Shown here in pieces: positions 34,599 through 43,260 of a stretch of 64,000 nucleotides of DNA. The notes beneath the pieces are model-generated. The model was not told the DNA's origin. It made no database searches and saw only the letters and a list, made by a program, of their open reading frames with translations. A program made the position numbers and the translations under genes. Source of the stretch: Methanorbis rubei (lineage in GTDB: Archaea; Halobacteriota; Methanomicrobia; Methanomicrobiales; Methanocorpusculaceae); the NCBI RefSeq assembly GCF_032714495.1, contig NZ_JAWDKB010000002.1, forward strand, positions 62,001 through 126,000, read 5' to 3'. Position 1 is the stretch's first letter; every line of letters begins with the position of its first letter.

Positions 34599-35242
34599 AC
34601 CATGGTCCTCACGTCTTTGTCGAAGATCACTTTACCGCTTGGCATGTGGATGATCGATATATGGGCCTCTGACATTCCGGTGGAAAATCCGTATTTTCTC
34701 CAGTCATTGGTCGTGCTGAATCCGAGGAAGTAATCCAGATCAAAGATCAATTTTCCTCCTGAGGTGAGAATCGCATCTCCGAACAACCGGTTGACCGTTT
34801 TTGTGGTGACGTTTTCCTCATTGTTTGTTACCTGATGGACGAACGGATAGCCCACGGCCTCAGAGTTGAGATCATTTTCACTTGTGGGTTCGAGTTTTCC
34901 ATCGATTGTGTGCATGATTACTTTTCCGCCATCTCCTAACTTTTGTCCGAGAAAACGATCAGGTACGGTGTACGATGTTACAATCTGCAGATCGCTTGTC
35001 GGAAGGGCTTCCCCTCCCAGATGTTCAATGACCGCTTTTTTTTCAAGCGTTCCGCCATACAAGGAGACTTGTAACGAGACGGTGGGCGCTGCCTGACTGC
35101 TGGTTCCAATGCCGCTGGCAAAACTGCTGACAACTGCGGCAATGATGATAGTGACAACGAGCATCAGCATGACTCCTACAACCGGAGAGATCCCGTCCTC
35201 TTTTTTCGGACGACTCCGGTTTTGCAGGTCTGATTTTTTCAT
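34595..35242 (-). CDS. Archaeal type IV pilin, type A (array 1, pair 1)
   Basis: 215 residues and first gene of the minus-strand array. A basic leader (QNRSRPKKEDG) precedes ISPVVGVMLMLVVTIIIAAV. Type A body: VIEHLGGEALPTSDLQIVTS and an end in IIHMPSGKVIFDKDVRTMV. gggtggag lies upstream as a ribosome binding site. The promoter must lie in the AT-rich gap above 35243. Confidence 0.88.
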   Translation of the reverse strand: MKKSDLQNRSRPKKEDGISPVVGVMLMLVVTIIIAAVVSSFASGIGTSSQAAPTVSLQVSLYGGTLEKKAVIEHLGGEALPTSDLQIVTSYTVPDRFLGQKLGDGGKVIMHTIDGKLEPTSENDLNSEAVGYPFVHQVTNNEENVTTKTVNRLFGDAILTSGGKLIFDLDYFLGFSTTNDWRKYGFSTGMSEAHISIIHMPSGKVIFDKDVRTMV

Positions 35243-35903
35243 GATTCACATACTCCACCCAAATTAAGAAAATCATTTTTAGATAATGAAATTAATTTGG
35301 TTTATACTGATTTGTGTTAATTCCTAAAAATAGATGTCGCGTATCGGGTTTGTTTTGCGGATTCGAGGTGAATTATGCGTGTATTATCTGCATTGCATAT
35401 TGGGTTTTGTATGTGTACGGCAGAGGGTGTGGTGGTGTGAAGTGCGTTATATTGTGTGTATATCCATTCTGTCGGGATTTTAGCCAAACTTCGATAAATT
35501 TTTCATCTGTGTTCTATGTTTGCCGATGCGGTTTAAGTGACCTTCATAAATGGATTTTGAGGCTGTTTTTTGGGTGGGAAATGGTTTTGGTTGTTGAAAA
35601 ATAACGTGACTTTATTAGACTGTTTTGATTGTCAGCCTATTCTCTATAATGGTGTTTGATTGTATTTTTGAAAATAATCGATGTTAATTTGGTAAATTAT
35701 GGTTATTAACCCTGAATTTTCACGATTTTTTCACCGGTATTCATGCGCGTTGTGAAATAATATGTGTCAGAGTATATTGAACGCGATTGACAGTGTAAAT
35801 ATGTTGATGTTTACTTATTGTAAAAGTCATACTATTAACTTATAAGCGGTGTCCACGTATCCTAACATGTTATCTCCTGAGTTGTTACCTGTGGGGGATA
35901 CGA
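35243..35903. other. AT-rich divergent promoter region between pilin arrays
   Basis: 661 bases with no convincing gene. The plus strand is T- and G-rich, unlike the flanks. A plus-strand frame at 35314-35604 gives a Cys-rich, low-quality peptide that I reject. Likely promoters: TATA-like cttataag at about 35838 for the plus array, and A/T runs at 35280-35310 for the minus array. It probably holds regulatory sites for both pilin units. Confidence 0.6.
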
Positions 35904-36683
35904 ATGTGTGATATTATGCAGCGCAGAACAAACACCAAAAAGGATGATGCAGTATCGCCGGTTGTCGGCGTAATGCTGATGCTCGTTGTGACCATCATCA
36001 TTGCAGCCGTTGTCAGCATGTATGCGGGCGGCCTTATCGGCAGTGCCGAAAAAGCTCCGACACTGACGATGGATGTTACTATCAAAAACACCGGTTACTA
36101 TGCAACCAGCGTTTTTGAAGCAAAAGTCATGTCAGTCAGCGAACCAATCGCTACAAAAGATCTGAAACTTGTTACCTCTTGGAAAGCAAGCAACAAAACG
36201 GTGACAGGCACTCACTCAAAAACCGGCGCTGATCTCATTGACGGAAATATTTCCATCGGAGGTACAACCGTTACTTCTGCAGGGAACGTTTTTGGATGGG
36301 GTTCAGGCGGAGGATTTGAAGGAATGACCGCTCCATGGGGATACGGCAACGGTGTTCAGTCAGGAAACTCTGGAAAACCCAATGACAAGGAGCAACAGTT
36401 TGGAAACTACACACTTCTCGGCGGCACTGTCATGACGGCATGGCCTGCCGGACAGAGTGGTGGATACGTTACCACTACCGGTGGCAGCGGTTATGGAACC
36501 ACAAATCAGTATTACTACGACGAAGGTGCATGGGCATATTCGGAAGGTACCACGGTTGACGGCATGCAGGCTGTTCTTGGAGAAAACTGGCAGTATCTGC
36601 GTACAGGAGACACGGTAAATGTGAAACTGATTCACCTGCCGAGCGGACAGACAATTTATGACAAGAATGTGGTGGTGAGCTAA
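35904..36683 (+). CDS. Archaeal type IV pilin, type A, Gly-rich (pair 4)
   Basis: 259 residues. N-terminus DDAVSPVVGVMLMLVVTIII. Type A features: PIATKDLKLVTSWKASNKTV and an end in LIHLPSGQTIYDKNVVVS. The middle (about residues 120-205) is unusually rich in Gly, Ser and aromatic residues (WGSGGGFEGMTAPWGYGNG). ggggga precedes the ATG. It has a 26-base segment (35946-35971) identical to the next pilin gene. Confidence 0.88.
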   Translation: MCDIMQRRTNTKKDDAVSPVVGVMLMLVVTIIIAAVVSMYAGGLIGSAEKAPTLTMDVTIKNTGYYATSVFEAKVMSVSEPIATKDLKLVTSWKASNKTVTGTHSKTGADLIDGNISIGGTTVTSAGNVFGWGSGGGFEGMTAPWGYGNGVQSGNSGKPNDKEQQFGNYTLLGGTVMTAWPAGQSGGYVTTTGGSGYGTTNQYYYDEGAWAYSEGTTVDGMQAVLGENWQYLRTGDTVNVKLIHLPSGQTIYDKNVVVS

Positions 36684-36684
36684 C

Positions 36685-37296
36685 ATGAGAAAAGAAAAAA
36701 TCAACGATGCAGTATCGCCGGTTGTCGGCGTCATGCTCATGCTTGTTGTGACTATCATCATTGCCGCACTGGTGAGTACATTTGCCGCAGGCCTTGCGGA
36801 CTCTCAGTCGACTCCTCCGCAACTTGCCCTGAAGGGAACCTACAGTCAGTCAACCGGCCTTGTGATCACCCATGCGGGAGGCGATCCAGTAGCTCTTGCT
36901 GATGTCGCTTTCATAACTACTCCCTCCGAACTGTTTGGCGCGGATGGAAACAAATTTGCATGGGTCATCGATAAATCGATCATCTCAAACTCGAAAAATC
37001 AGCCTATCCTCAACAAAACCAGTGGATTTTATACAACATCCGCCCTGGTCTCAGGTGACTCCCTCCATGTTACGCATGAAAACAGCGTGGATTTCAGTAC
37101 CGATAGTAGCTGGAAAGGCCCGAACCCGGGTGTCAATTACAACGCGCAGACTCTCTGGGAAGGTGAGGGTAAATCCCTGTATTTCGGAGCATATGCATTC
37201 TGCAACCCGGACAATGTCGGCAAGTACTTCTACCTTGACATGGTTGATCCGGCAGGAAGCACCATTGCCAGAGCAAAAGTTACCATCACCGCGTGA
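36685..37296 (+). CDS. Archaeal type IV pilin, type B (pair 4)
   Basis: 203 residues. N-terminus NDAVSPVVGVMLMLVVTIII. Type B-like body: LVITHAGGDPVALADVAFIT, EGEGKSLYFGAYAF, and an end in LDMVDPAGSTIARAKVTITA. Starts one base after the stop of its type A partner. A T-tract (37311-37319) follows the stop and probably ends this two-gene transcript. Confidence 0.87.
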   Translation: MRKEKINDAVSPVVGVMLMLVVTIIIAALVSTFAAGLADSQSTPPQLALKGTYSQSTGLVITHAGGDPVALADVAFITTPSELFGADGNKFAWVIDKSIISNSKNQPILNKTSGFYTTSALVSGDSLHVTHENSVDFSTDSSWKGPNPGVNYNAQTLWEGEGKSLYFGAYAFCNPDNVGKYFYLDMVDPAGSTIARAKVTITA

Positions 37297-37573
37297 TGGT
37301 ACCCCCTCTCTTTTTTTCAAGTATCCGATCACACCGACACTCTTTTCACACTCAGTAAGTTAAATTAACGTGCCCTATTTATACTAAAAATAAAATACAT
37401 TTAGTTTGAAAACACCTGAACCCCTTCGAAGAAAAACCAGCTAATTATATTAACCACAAAATATAGATCACTAACTAAAAAAAATATTACTAAACATCAA
37501 TACATTTGAAACACGATAATGTTCAGCCACTCCCCGCCATGACATTGTCCACCTCACAGGAGTTTTCTAAACC

Positions 37574-40132
37574 ATGAATCCACAAAAAATTCTCATCGTC
37601 GCCCTTCTTGCAGTCCTCGTTCTCAGCATATGCGCAGGCCCTGTCTCGGCGCGATACCCGACCGTTCAGGGAGAAAACGCGGGAATATCAGTACTTGACA
37701 CTGTCTACATCGGAGAAAAAAATCTGAATTTTTCTGCATTCGCAGACTCAGGAAAAACTCTTGATGCAATGGCAAAAAAAGAGAACGGCGACATCATGGG
37801 GGAGTACTTTCAACTCACGAACGACGTTGCAAGCCAGATTACCGGAAGTCCCGGAACCTACTACGCACACTACACTGACGGAACCTTCGGCACCAGAGTC
37901 TGTCAGGTAAAAACTCTCTCGCTTGGCACACTCAAAGTCAGCGCTCCCGACAACACCGAGATCTTCACCAACGATCAACCGGCGAACATCCCCACAACTC
38001 TTGGCGTCATCTTCTACATCGAAGGCGGCAACCTCAACGATCTCATCGGACAAAATCCCAGTGGCGACTGGAATGAGTTCAAACTCACCAACACCAACTC
38101 CGGTGTCGGCATCACCCAGATCGTCAACATCGCCGGCATGCAGCAGTCCCTTCTCGGCATCGCAAACCCATCCGACAAAACAAACACCAACTACGAGTTC
38201 CGGTTGGGAGATCAGACCAACATCCCAATCGACGAAGACACTCAGGCGTCGATGACGTTCAGGATCAACCTCAACGGACTGCAACAGACCGCATCCTACT
38301 CCTTCACCGCGGTTCGGGGAACACTGGATCTCTCGCTTGACCAGAACGAAGTCCAGCAAAACAGCAACATCGCCGCAACCCTCACCGGAACACCGTTCAC
38401 CGACTACATCCTCCAGCTCTCGCCCTCCTCTAACGCAAACTCCCCGTATTTTCCCGACAGCGGAACCTACACAAAAATCGATGACTACACCATCAGAGTG
38501 CAGCCGGGATGGGACGGCAAAGCACTGGTTCAGATAATCGTGCCCGCAGCAGCACCGATCGGCAGCTATCAGGTAACTGCATCTGTTGCCGCATCTCCCC
38601 TCGAAAAGAAAACCGTTTCTTTCCGCGTAACAAGTGGCGCGCTGACTCTTACCTTCGAAGAACCCCCGGCCGATGTCAAAAACGGAAGATTTTCCGTTGG
38701 TGACTCCATCACACTCAAGGGAGTGGTTACCGGCGCACAAAAAACCGTTCCCGTCTATCTCTACATTACCGGCCCGAATCTTCCGGCAAACGGAGCCTCG
38801 CTCACCGACCCGTGGTCTGAAGTCGTTGACGGAGATGCCTCAACATTTACTACAACCATCTACAGCCCGAACATCGGGAAATGGGAGTATCTGTGGTGGA
38901 CCAAAAACTTTGAACCGGGAACCTACACCATTCATGCAAACCTCAACCCATACGGACACCGCGAAGGAGGAACCGTCGGGGGCGCGGGGACCGACATCGA
39001 CGGCAGTGTCGCTCTTTCCTGGGATTATCCCATCAGTGAACCAAGCATTCAGGCAAAATCCTCTGACAAATCCGGCGGCTACTTTGCCAAAGGCGACATC
39101 CTCTACTCATGGTGGATAGCCCGCGGCAGTCCGGGTGTTACCGACCAATCGAAAACCAGCGGCGAAGTACGCTGGTATATCTTTGGAACCAACTTCCGGT
39201 ACGCGGACCGCGAGACAAACTTCCCGCTCTTCAGTGGAACCTCAGACTCGTCCGACGGCGGCGAAGTCGGAAAAACCGCGCCATGGGGAGAGTACGGCTT
39301 TACCTACAACCGCACCTTCACCTATGGCCTCTCATCCGGAGTCTACTATCTCGTCTATCAGCATCCAGGCCCGAACAATGTCTTTGACGTGAGTGCTACG
39401 GGCGCAGCCCTCAACGGAGGAATCCTGACTACGGTTACCACAACTTACGGGGCCTCCTCTGACTTCACCTATATGCAGGGCAAAACTGCGGCAGATGCTC
39501 TCACCAAAATGTTTGAAGACCCAAAATCCGACGACCTCTATATCATGACGCAGTTCATGGTGGAAGAGCCCTGGATAAGCTTCGACTCCATCAGCAACAC
39601 TGCGGTTGGAGACAAACTGAAAATTTCCGGCAGAACAAATCTTGCTGCATCCGACAAAACAGCGGACAAAACAAACACTCAGGACACGCTCTGGCTGACT
39701 ATCAGCAGACTTGATCTCAATGTCGGCAGCGAGACAAGCACCGCGATGAAAATTCCAGTGGACACCACGTCCCCTTCTTCTCCGACACCGTTCCGCGGCT
39801 ACCGGACGTTTGGCTATGATGAGATCGATACCAGCAGCTGGTATCCGGGAACCTACGAAGTCACCGTCACCTGCAAGGACGTCAGCTTCAAACAAAGCTA
39901 CAACTTTGAACTTCTCTCTCCTGACGCGAAAACCAGCAGCACAACCACTTCTCCGACCATTGATCCCGATCTTTCAACAAATCCGTATCAGACCACACAG
40001 GCGACACCTCTTCACACACCGACCCAGTCTGTTGCATGGACTGCCGAACCCACGCTTACTCAGGCGTCAGGTTTTGGCATAGGACTTCTTCTCGCGGGTC
40101 TTGCCGCGGCATTTTTCATCAGGAGGTATTAG
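37574..40132 (+). CDS. Large exported surface protein with C-terminal anchor (DUF3821-like)
   Basis: 852 residues. A signal peptide runs to about residue 26 (LAVLVLSICAGPVSA). The N-terminal part after RYPTVQGENAGISVLDTVYI resembles DUF3821 proteins of methanogens. Several Ig-like beta modules follow. A Thr/Ser/Pro-rich linker (TSSTTTSPTIDPDLSTN) leads to SGFGIGLLLAGLAAAFFIRRY, a PGF-CTERM-like anchor. It is probably an S-layer-type or pilus-associated surface protein. It is the first gene of an eight-gene operon that runs on to the pilus ATPase and four pilins; the next gene begins 3 bases after its stop. Confidence 0.8.
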   Translation: MNPQKILIVALLAVLVLSICAGPVSARYPTVQGENAGISVLDTVYIGEKNLNFSAFADSGKTLDAMAKKENGDIMGEYFQLTNDVASQITGSPGTYYAHYTDGTFGTRVCQVKTLSLGTLKVSAPDNTEIFTNDQPANIPTTLGVIFYIEGGNLNDLIGQNPSGDWNEFKLTNTNSGVGITQIVNIAGMQQSLLGIANPSDKTNTNYEFRLGDQTNIPIDEDTQASMTFRINLNGLQQTASYSFTAVRGTLDLSLDQNEVQQNSNIAATLTGTPFTDYILQLSPSSNANSPYFPDSGTYTKIDDYTIRVQPGWDGKALVQIIVPAAAPIGSYQVTASVAASPLEKKTVSFRVTSGALTLTFEEPPADVKNGRFSVGDSITLKGVVTGAQKTVPVYLYITGPNLPANGASLTDPWSEVVDGDASTFTTTIYSPNIGKWEYLWWTKNFEPGTYTIHANLNPYGHREGGTVGGAGTDIDGSVALSWDYPISEPSIQAKSSDKSGGYFAKGDILYSWWIARGSPGVTDQSKTSGEVRWYIFGTNFRYADRETNFPLFSGTSDSSDGGEVGKTAPWGEYGFTYNRTFTYGLSSGVYYLVYQHPGPNNVFDVSATGAALNGGILTTVTTTYGASSDFTYMQGKTAADALTKMFEDPKSDDLYIMTQFMVEEPWISFDSISNTAVGDKLKISGRTNLAASDKTADKTNTQDTLWLTISRLDLNVGSETSTAMKIPVDTTSPSSPTPFRGYRTFGYDEIDTSSWYPGTYEVTVTCKDVSFKQSYNFELLSPDAKTSSTTTSPTIDPDLSTNPYQTTQATPLHTPTQSVAWTAEPTLTQASGFGIGLLLAGLAAAFFIRRY

Positions 40133-40135
40133 ACA

Positions 40136-41518
40136 ATGGCGTTCAAACTCGACAAAAATGCATTCAAATGGATTATGATCGCGATGGTTGCCATATTTGT
40201 CGTCATGGCAGGCCTCCTTGTCTTCCATTTTGCAGGCGGTCTCTCTCTCTTTCAACCTGAACCAACTCCGACACCGTCTCCCGACGGAACACCTGCAGAA
40301 GAAACCGGACCCTGGGGACAAAAAAGTTTTTCCTGGCAGTATAACGGCATCACTCATGCGGCAAACGTCTACATCACCAAAGATATCTATAAAAAATATC
40401 AGTACGGCATCTCAGGCACTATCTGTCCGGAAGACCTCCCGGACTACATTGTTACTTATGGCGACGGCGGAGTCGTTTCCGATCTCGCCGGACAGATGAA
40501 AAATATCATTCTGCGACAGGGCTACACGAGTGATGCAGACATTGTCGGTCTCGTGCTTGCTTTCTCAGAGTCAATCACTTATCAGACAGACTCAGAAACC
40601 GGCCACTCATCCGCATACCCGCGGACGCCGGTCGTCACTCTTGCAGAACAGACCGGCGACTCTGCGGATCATGCAATTCTCGCAGCCGCGGTTCTGGAAG
40701 AGCTCGGCTACGGCTGTGCTCTTCTCTATTATCCGTCCACCTATGATCGCCTCTCACTCATTCCTGACGCAACAGCTCTCGGCCTCATCAGCGATGACGA
40801 CAGCTCCCGGCCGGTTTACACTGCGGTTCTTGAAAACATCACAACGTTTTCGGTCGCTCCCTTCTGGGCTGTTGACACAAACAGCCAGGGCTTCCCGACC
40901 GCTGCCTACAATGGAATCACGCCGCAGATTCTCACAAGCGAATCCTTCTGGACCGGCAAACATTACACACCAACCGATGGAGAATATCCAGGCCTCAACA
41001 TCACATCAACCCTTCTCATCAAAGACTCGAACAATCTCACCTTCACTCCCCGCAACTGGCAGAAGGATGTCGCCGACTACTATGCCGACAGCTGGTATAA
41101 GACTGGAATCTCATGGTCGATGAATGATAAATGGCAGCTTTATCAGCAGTTCGTCAAAGTCGCTGATGTTCCGACAACTCTCTACACCCCATGGGGAACT
41201 GCTGTGCACAATGCAACCGTTCCCTGGCGGATGGTGTATGAGATTACCGGAATGGACGATGACCATTCCGATAAGGAGATGACGCCGTACAGCGATGTCC
41301 GGATCGCGGTTTACTCATACAATGAGAAAACCGATTCAGCAGAACTGATCAAAGTGTTTGGCTGGCAGGGACTCTACGGTGCTGACAAGTACCGAATGGT
41401 CGGCCCCTTCTCTCCTGGAAACTACGCGATTGCCGTCTTCGTCAGAAACGCCGGTGTCGATATCTCACTTGAGTATCACGGCAAGTCAGGTACTCCATCC
41501 TACACCGGAGGCATCTGA
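40136..41518 (+). CDS. Membrane-anchored transglutaminase-like protein lacking the catalytic Cys
   Basis: 460 residues. One N-terminal TM helix (about 13-35, IMIAMVAIFVVMAGLLVFHF) and a Pro/Thr linker (PEPTPTPSPDGTP) place the rest outside the membrane. The region around VVTLAEQTGDSADHAILAAA matches the transglutaminase-like core, where archaeal members read TL..GGDCED. Here Ser176 takes the place of the Cys, so the protein is probably not a thiol enzyme of the usual kind. It is joined to the preceding surface protein gene (3-base gap) and overlaps the ATPase gene by one base (TGATG). It may act as a pilus-linked structural or binding protein. Confidence 0.72.
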   Translation: MAFKLDKNAFKWIMIAMVAIFVVMAGLLVFHFAGGLSLFQPEPTPTPSPDGTPAEETGPWGQKSFSWQYNGITHAANVYITKDIYKKYQYGISGTICPEDLPDYIVTYGDGGVVSDLAGQMKNIILRQGYTSDADIVGLVLAFSESITYQTDSETGHSSAYPRTPVVTLAEQTGDSADHAILAAAVLEELGYGCALLYYPSTYDRLSLIPDATALGLISDDDSSRPVYTAVLENITTFSVAPFWAVDTNSQGFPTAAYNGITPQILTSESFWTGKHYTPTDGEYPGLNITSTLLIKDSNNLTFTPRNWQKDVADYYADSWYKTGISWSMNDKWQLYQQFVKVADVPTTLYTPWGTAVHNATVPWRMVYEITGMDDDHSDKEMTPYSDVRIAVYSYNEKTDSAELIKVFGWQGLYGADKYRMVGPFSPGNYAIAVFVRNAGVDISLEYHGKSGTPSYTGGI

Positions 41519-43260
41519 TGCCGTTTCTCCGGACAAAAAAATCTGAAGAAGATCCCGCGACCGAGGAGACCAAAAGTCACAGTCTTCGAAATATTTTTTC
41601 AGACAAAAAAAATTCCTCTGAAAATATTTCTACAGAAAAAAAATTTACCAATTTTGATCTTCATGAACTTTTTTCTTTTGGAAAAGAGTCAGAGTCTCCC
41701 GAGGAACAGGAAGAAAAAATTGTAAAAAAATTTTCTCTGGGAAATCTTTTTGAAAAAAAATCTAACGAACAAAAAATTATTTTTGAAGAGCCTCCGCAGA
41801 TCCTCGAACTCCCTGAGTTCGAAACAGAACACGAAGTGCTTGATCGCTACTGGCTCACGCCGCCATATGCCTACGCCAACATCTACCGCGACGAAGTCTC
41901 GCACATTCACTATGAGATAGTTGAGCCGAAGATCTCAGAAAAGGAACTCGTCGTGCTCGAAGAAACCTTCGAGCACCTGCGGTCCATGCTGGTCTATGAC
42001 ACTGTTCGCAAACGCGGAGAGTTTGGTCTGGACCTTGGCATGCTTCGTGACGTCATCAGCACCTTTGATCCTGAAATAACATCAGATCGGATCGGTGTTC
42101 TCATCTATTACCTCAACCGCAACTTTCTCGGCTACAGCCGGCTCGATCCTCTCATGCACGACGAAAAAATCGAAGACATCACCTGTAACGGTGCTGACAT
42201 TCCGATTTTTTTGTATCACCGCAGGTTCGCGAACGTTGAGACCAACTGTCTGTTCGACGCGGTCGAGCTGAACAAGTATGTTCTGAAGCTTGCCCAGAAA
42301 GCTGACAAACAGTTGTCGCTGACAACGCCTCTTATCGACGCGGCCCTTCCTGACGGCAGCCGGGCACAGCTGACTTACTCGGACATCATCTCCTCCAAAG
42401 GAAGTTCGTTCACCATCCGTAAATTCAAAGTCGACCCGATGACGCCTGCTGATCTCATCGCGTCCAACACCTATAGCGCTGATCTCATGGCCCATATCTG
42501 GCTTGCTGTTGAGAACCGCAAAAGCATGATCATCGCAGGAGGTACCGCAAGCGGCAAGACCTCGACCATGAACGCGGCGTCCTTTTTCATCCCCTCGGTT
42601 GCGAAAATTGTTTCCATCGAAGACACCCGAGAAATTCAGCTGCCGCACACCAACTGGCTGCCGATGAAAACGAGGGAAAGCGTTGCCAATGTTTCCGGCA
42701 TGGGAAACATCAGCATGTTCTCGCTTCTGAAAGCTGCACTCAGGCAGCGGCCAGAGTACATCATTGTCGGAGAAGTCCGCGGCGAAGAAGCCCAGACACT
42801 TTTTCAGGCGATGAACACCGGTCACACCACCTACTCAACGCTGCATGCAGGAAATGTCAAGGAGGCGATCAACCGGCTCACGCATAATCCGATTAACGTT
42901 CCGGTCGCCATGTTCGGCGCCTTAAACCTTATTCTGGTTCAAAGTCTGCTCTATGGCGAGGGCAAAGGGTTTCGCCGATGTCTTTCCCTGAACGAGATAT
43001 CGGTCGGAGAAGGTGGCATCAACTGGCAACCGCTCTTCACCTGGGATCATCTGACGGACACGTTCGTCAAAAGTTACGAAAACTCCTCGGTCTTTGACAA
43101 TATCGCCTACCAGAACAACTGGTCAAGAGAACAGCTTGAGAGAAAACTTGCAGTCCGAAGGACTGCGCTTGAACAAATGGTTGCCTGCGGAAAAACGACG
43201 CCTCCTGATGTCGAAGCCGCGATACGCGAGACGATCATTACGGAACAGAGGAGTCGATGA
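41518..43260 (+). CDS. Type IV pilus assembly ATPase (GspE/TadA/ArlI family)
   Basis: 580 residues. The first 100 are Lys-, Ser- and Glu-rich and probably disordered. The N2 domain is followed by the ATPase core: Walker A GGTASGKTS (341-349, Lys347), Asp box IEDTREIQLPH, Walker B YIIVGEVRGEEA, and His box TGHTTYSTLHA. It powers pilin polymerisation from the cytoplasm as a hexamer. It overlaps the platform gene by 4 bases and lies in the same operon as four pilins. Confidence 0.95.
   Translation: MPFLRTKKSEEDPATEETKSHSLRNIFSDKKNSSENISTEKKFTNFDLHELFSFGKESESPEEQEEKIVKKFSLGNLFEKKSNEQKIIFEEPPQILELPEFETEHEVLDRYWLTPPYAYANIYRDEVSHIHYEIVEPKISEKELVVLEETFEHLRSMLVYDTVRKRGEFGLDLGMLRDVISTFDPEITSDRIGVLIYYLNRNFLGYSRLDPLMHDEKIEDITCNGADIPIFLYHRRFANVETNCLFDAVELNKYVLKLAQKADKQLSLTTPLIDAALPDGSRAQLTYSDIISSKGSSFTIRKFKVDPMTPADLIASNTYSADLMAHIWLAVENRKSMIIAGGTASGKTSTMNAASFFIPSVAKIVSIEDTREIQLPHTNWLPMKTRESVANVSGMGNISMFSLLKAALRQRPEYIIVGEVRGEEAQTLFQAMNTGHTTYSTLHAGNVKEAINRLTHNPINVPVAMFGALNLILVQSLLYGEGKGFRRCLSLNEISVGEGGINWQPLFTWDHLTDTFVKSYENSSVFDNIAYQNNWSREQLERKLAVRRTALEQMVACGKTTPPDVEAAIRETIITEQRSR

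Noticed and set aside
35314-35604. 96-residue plus-strand frame in the pilin gap
   Set aside because: No ribosome binding site. The Cys-, Phe- and Val-rich sequence reflects the T/G-rich composition of the gap.
37748-38740. 330-residue minus-strand open frame
   Set aside because: Antisense to the large surface protein gene, whose signal peptide, modules and anchor are coherent. The product is rich in Cys, Val and Gly without pattern.
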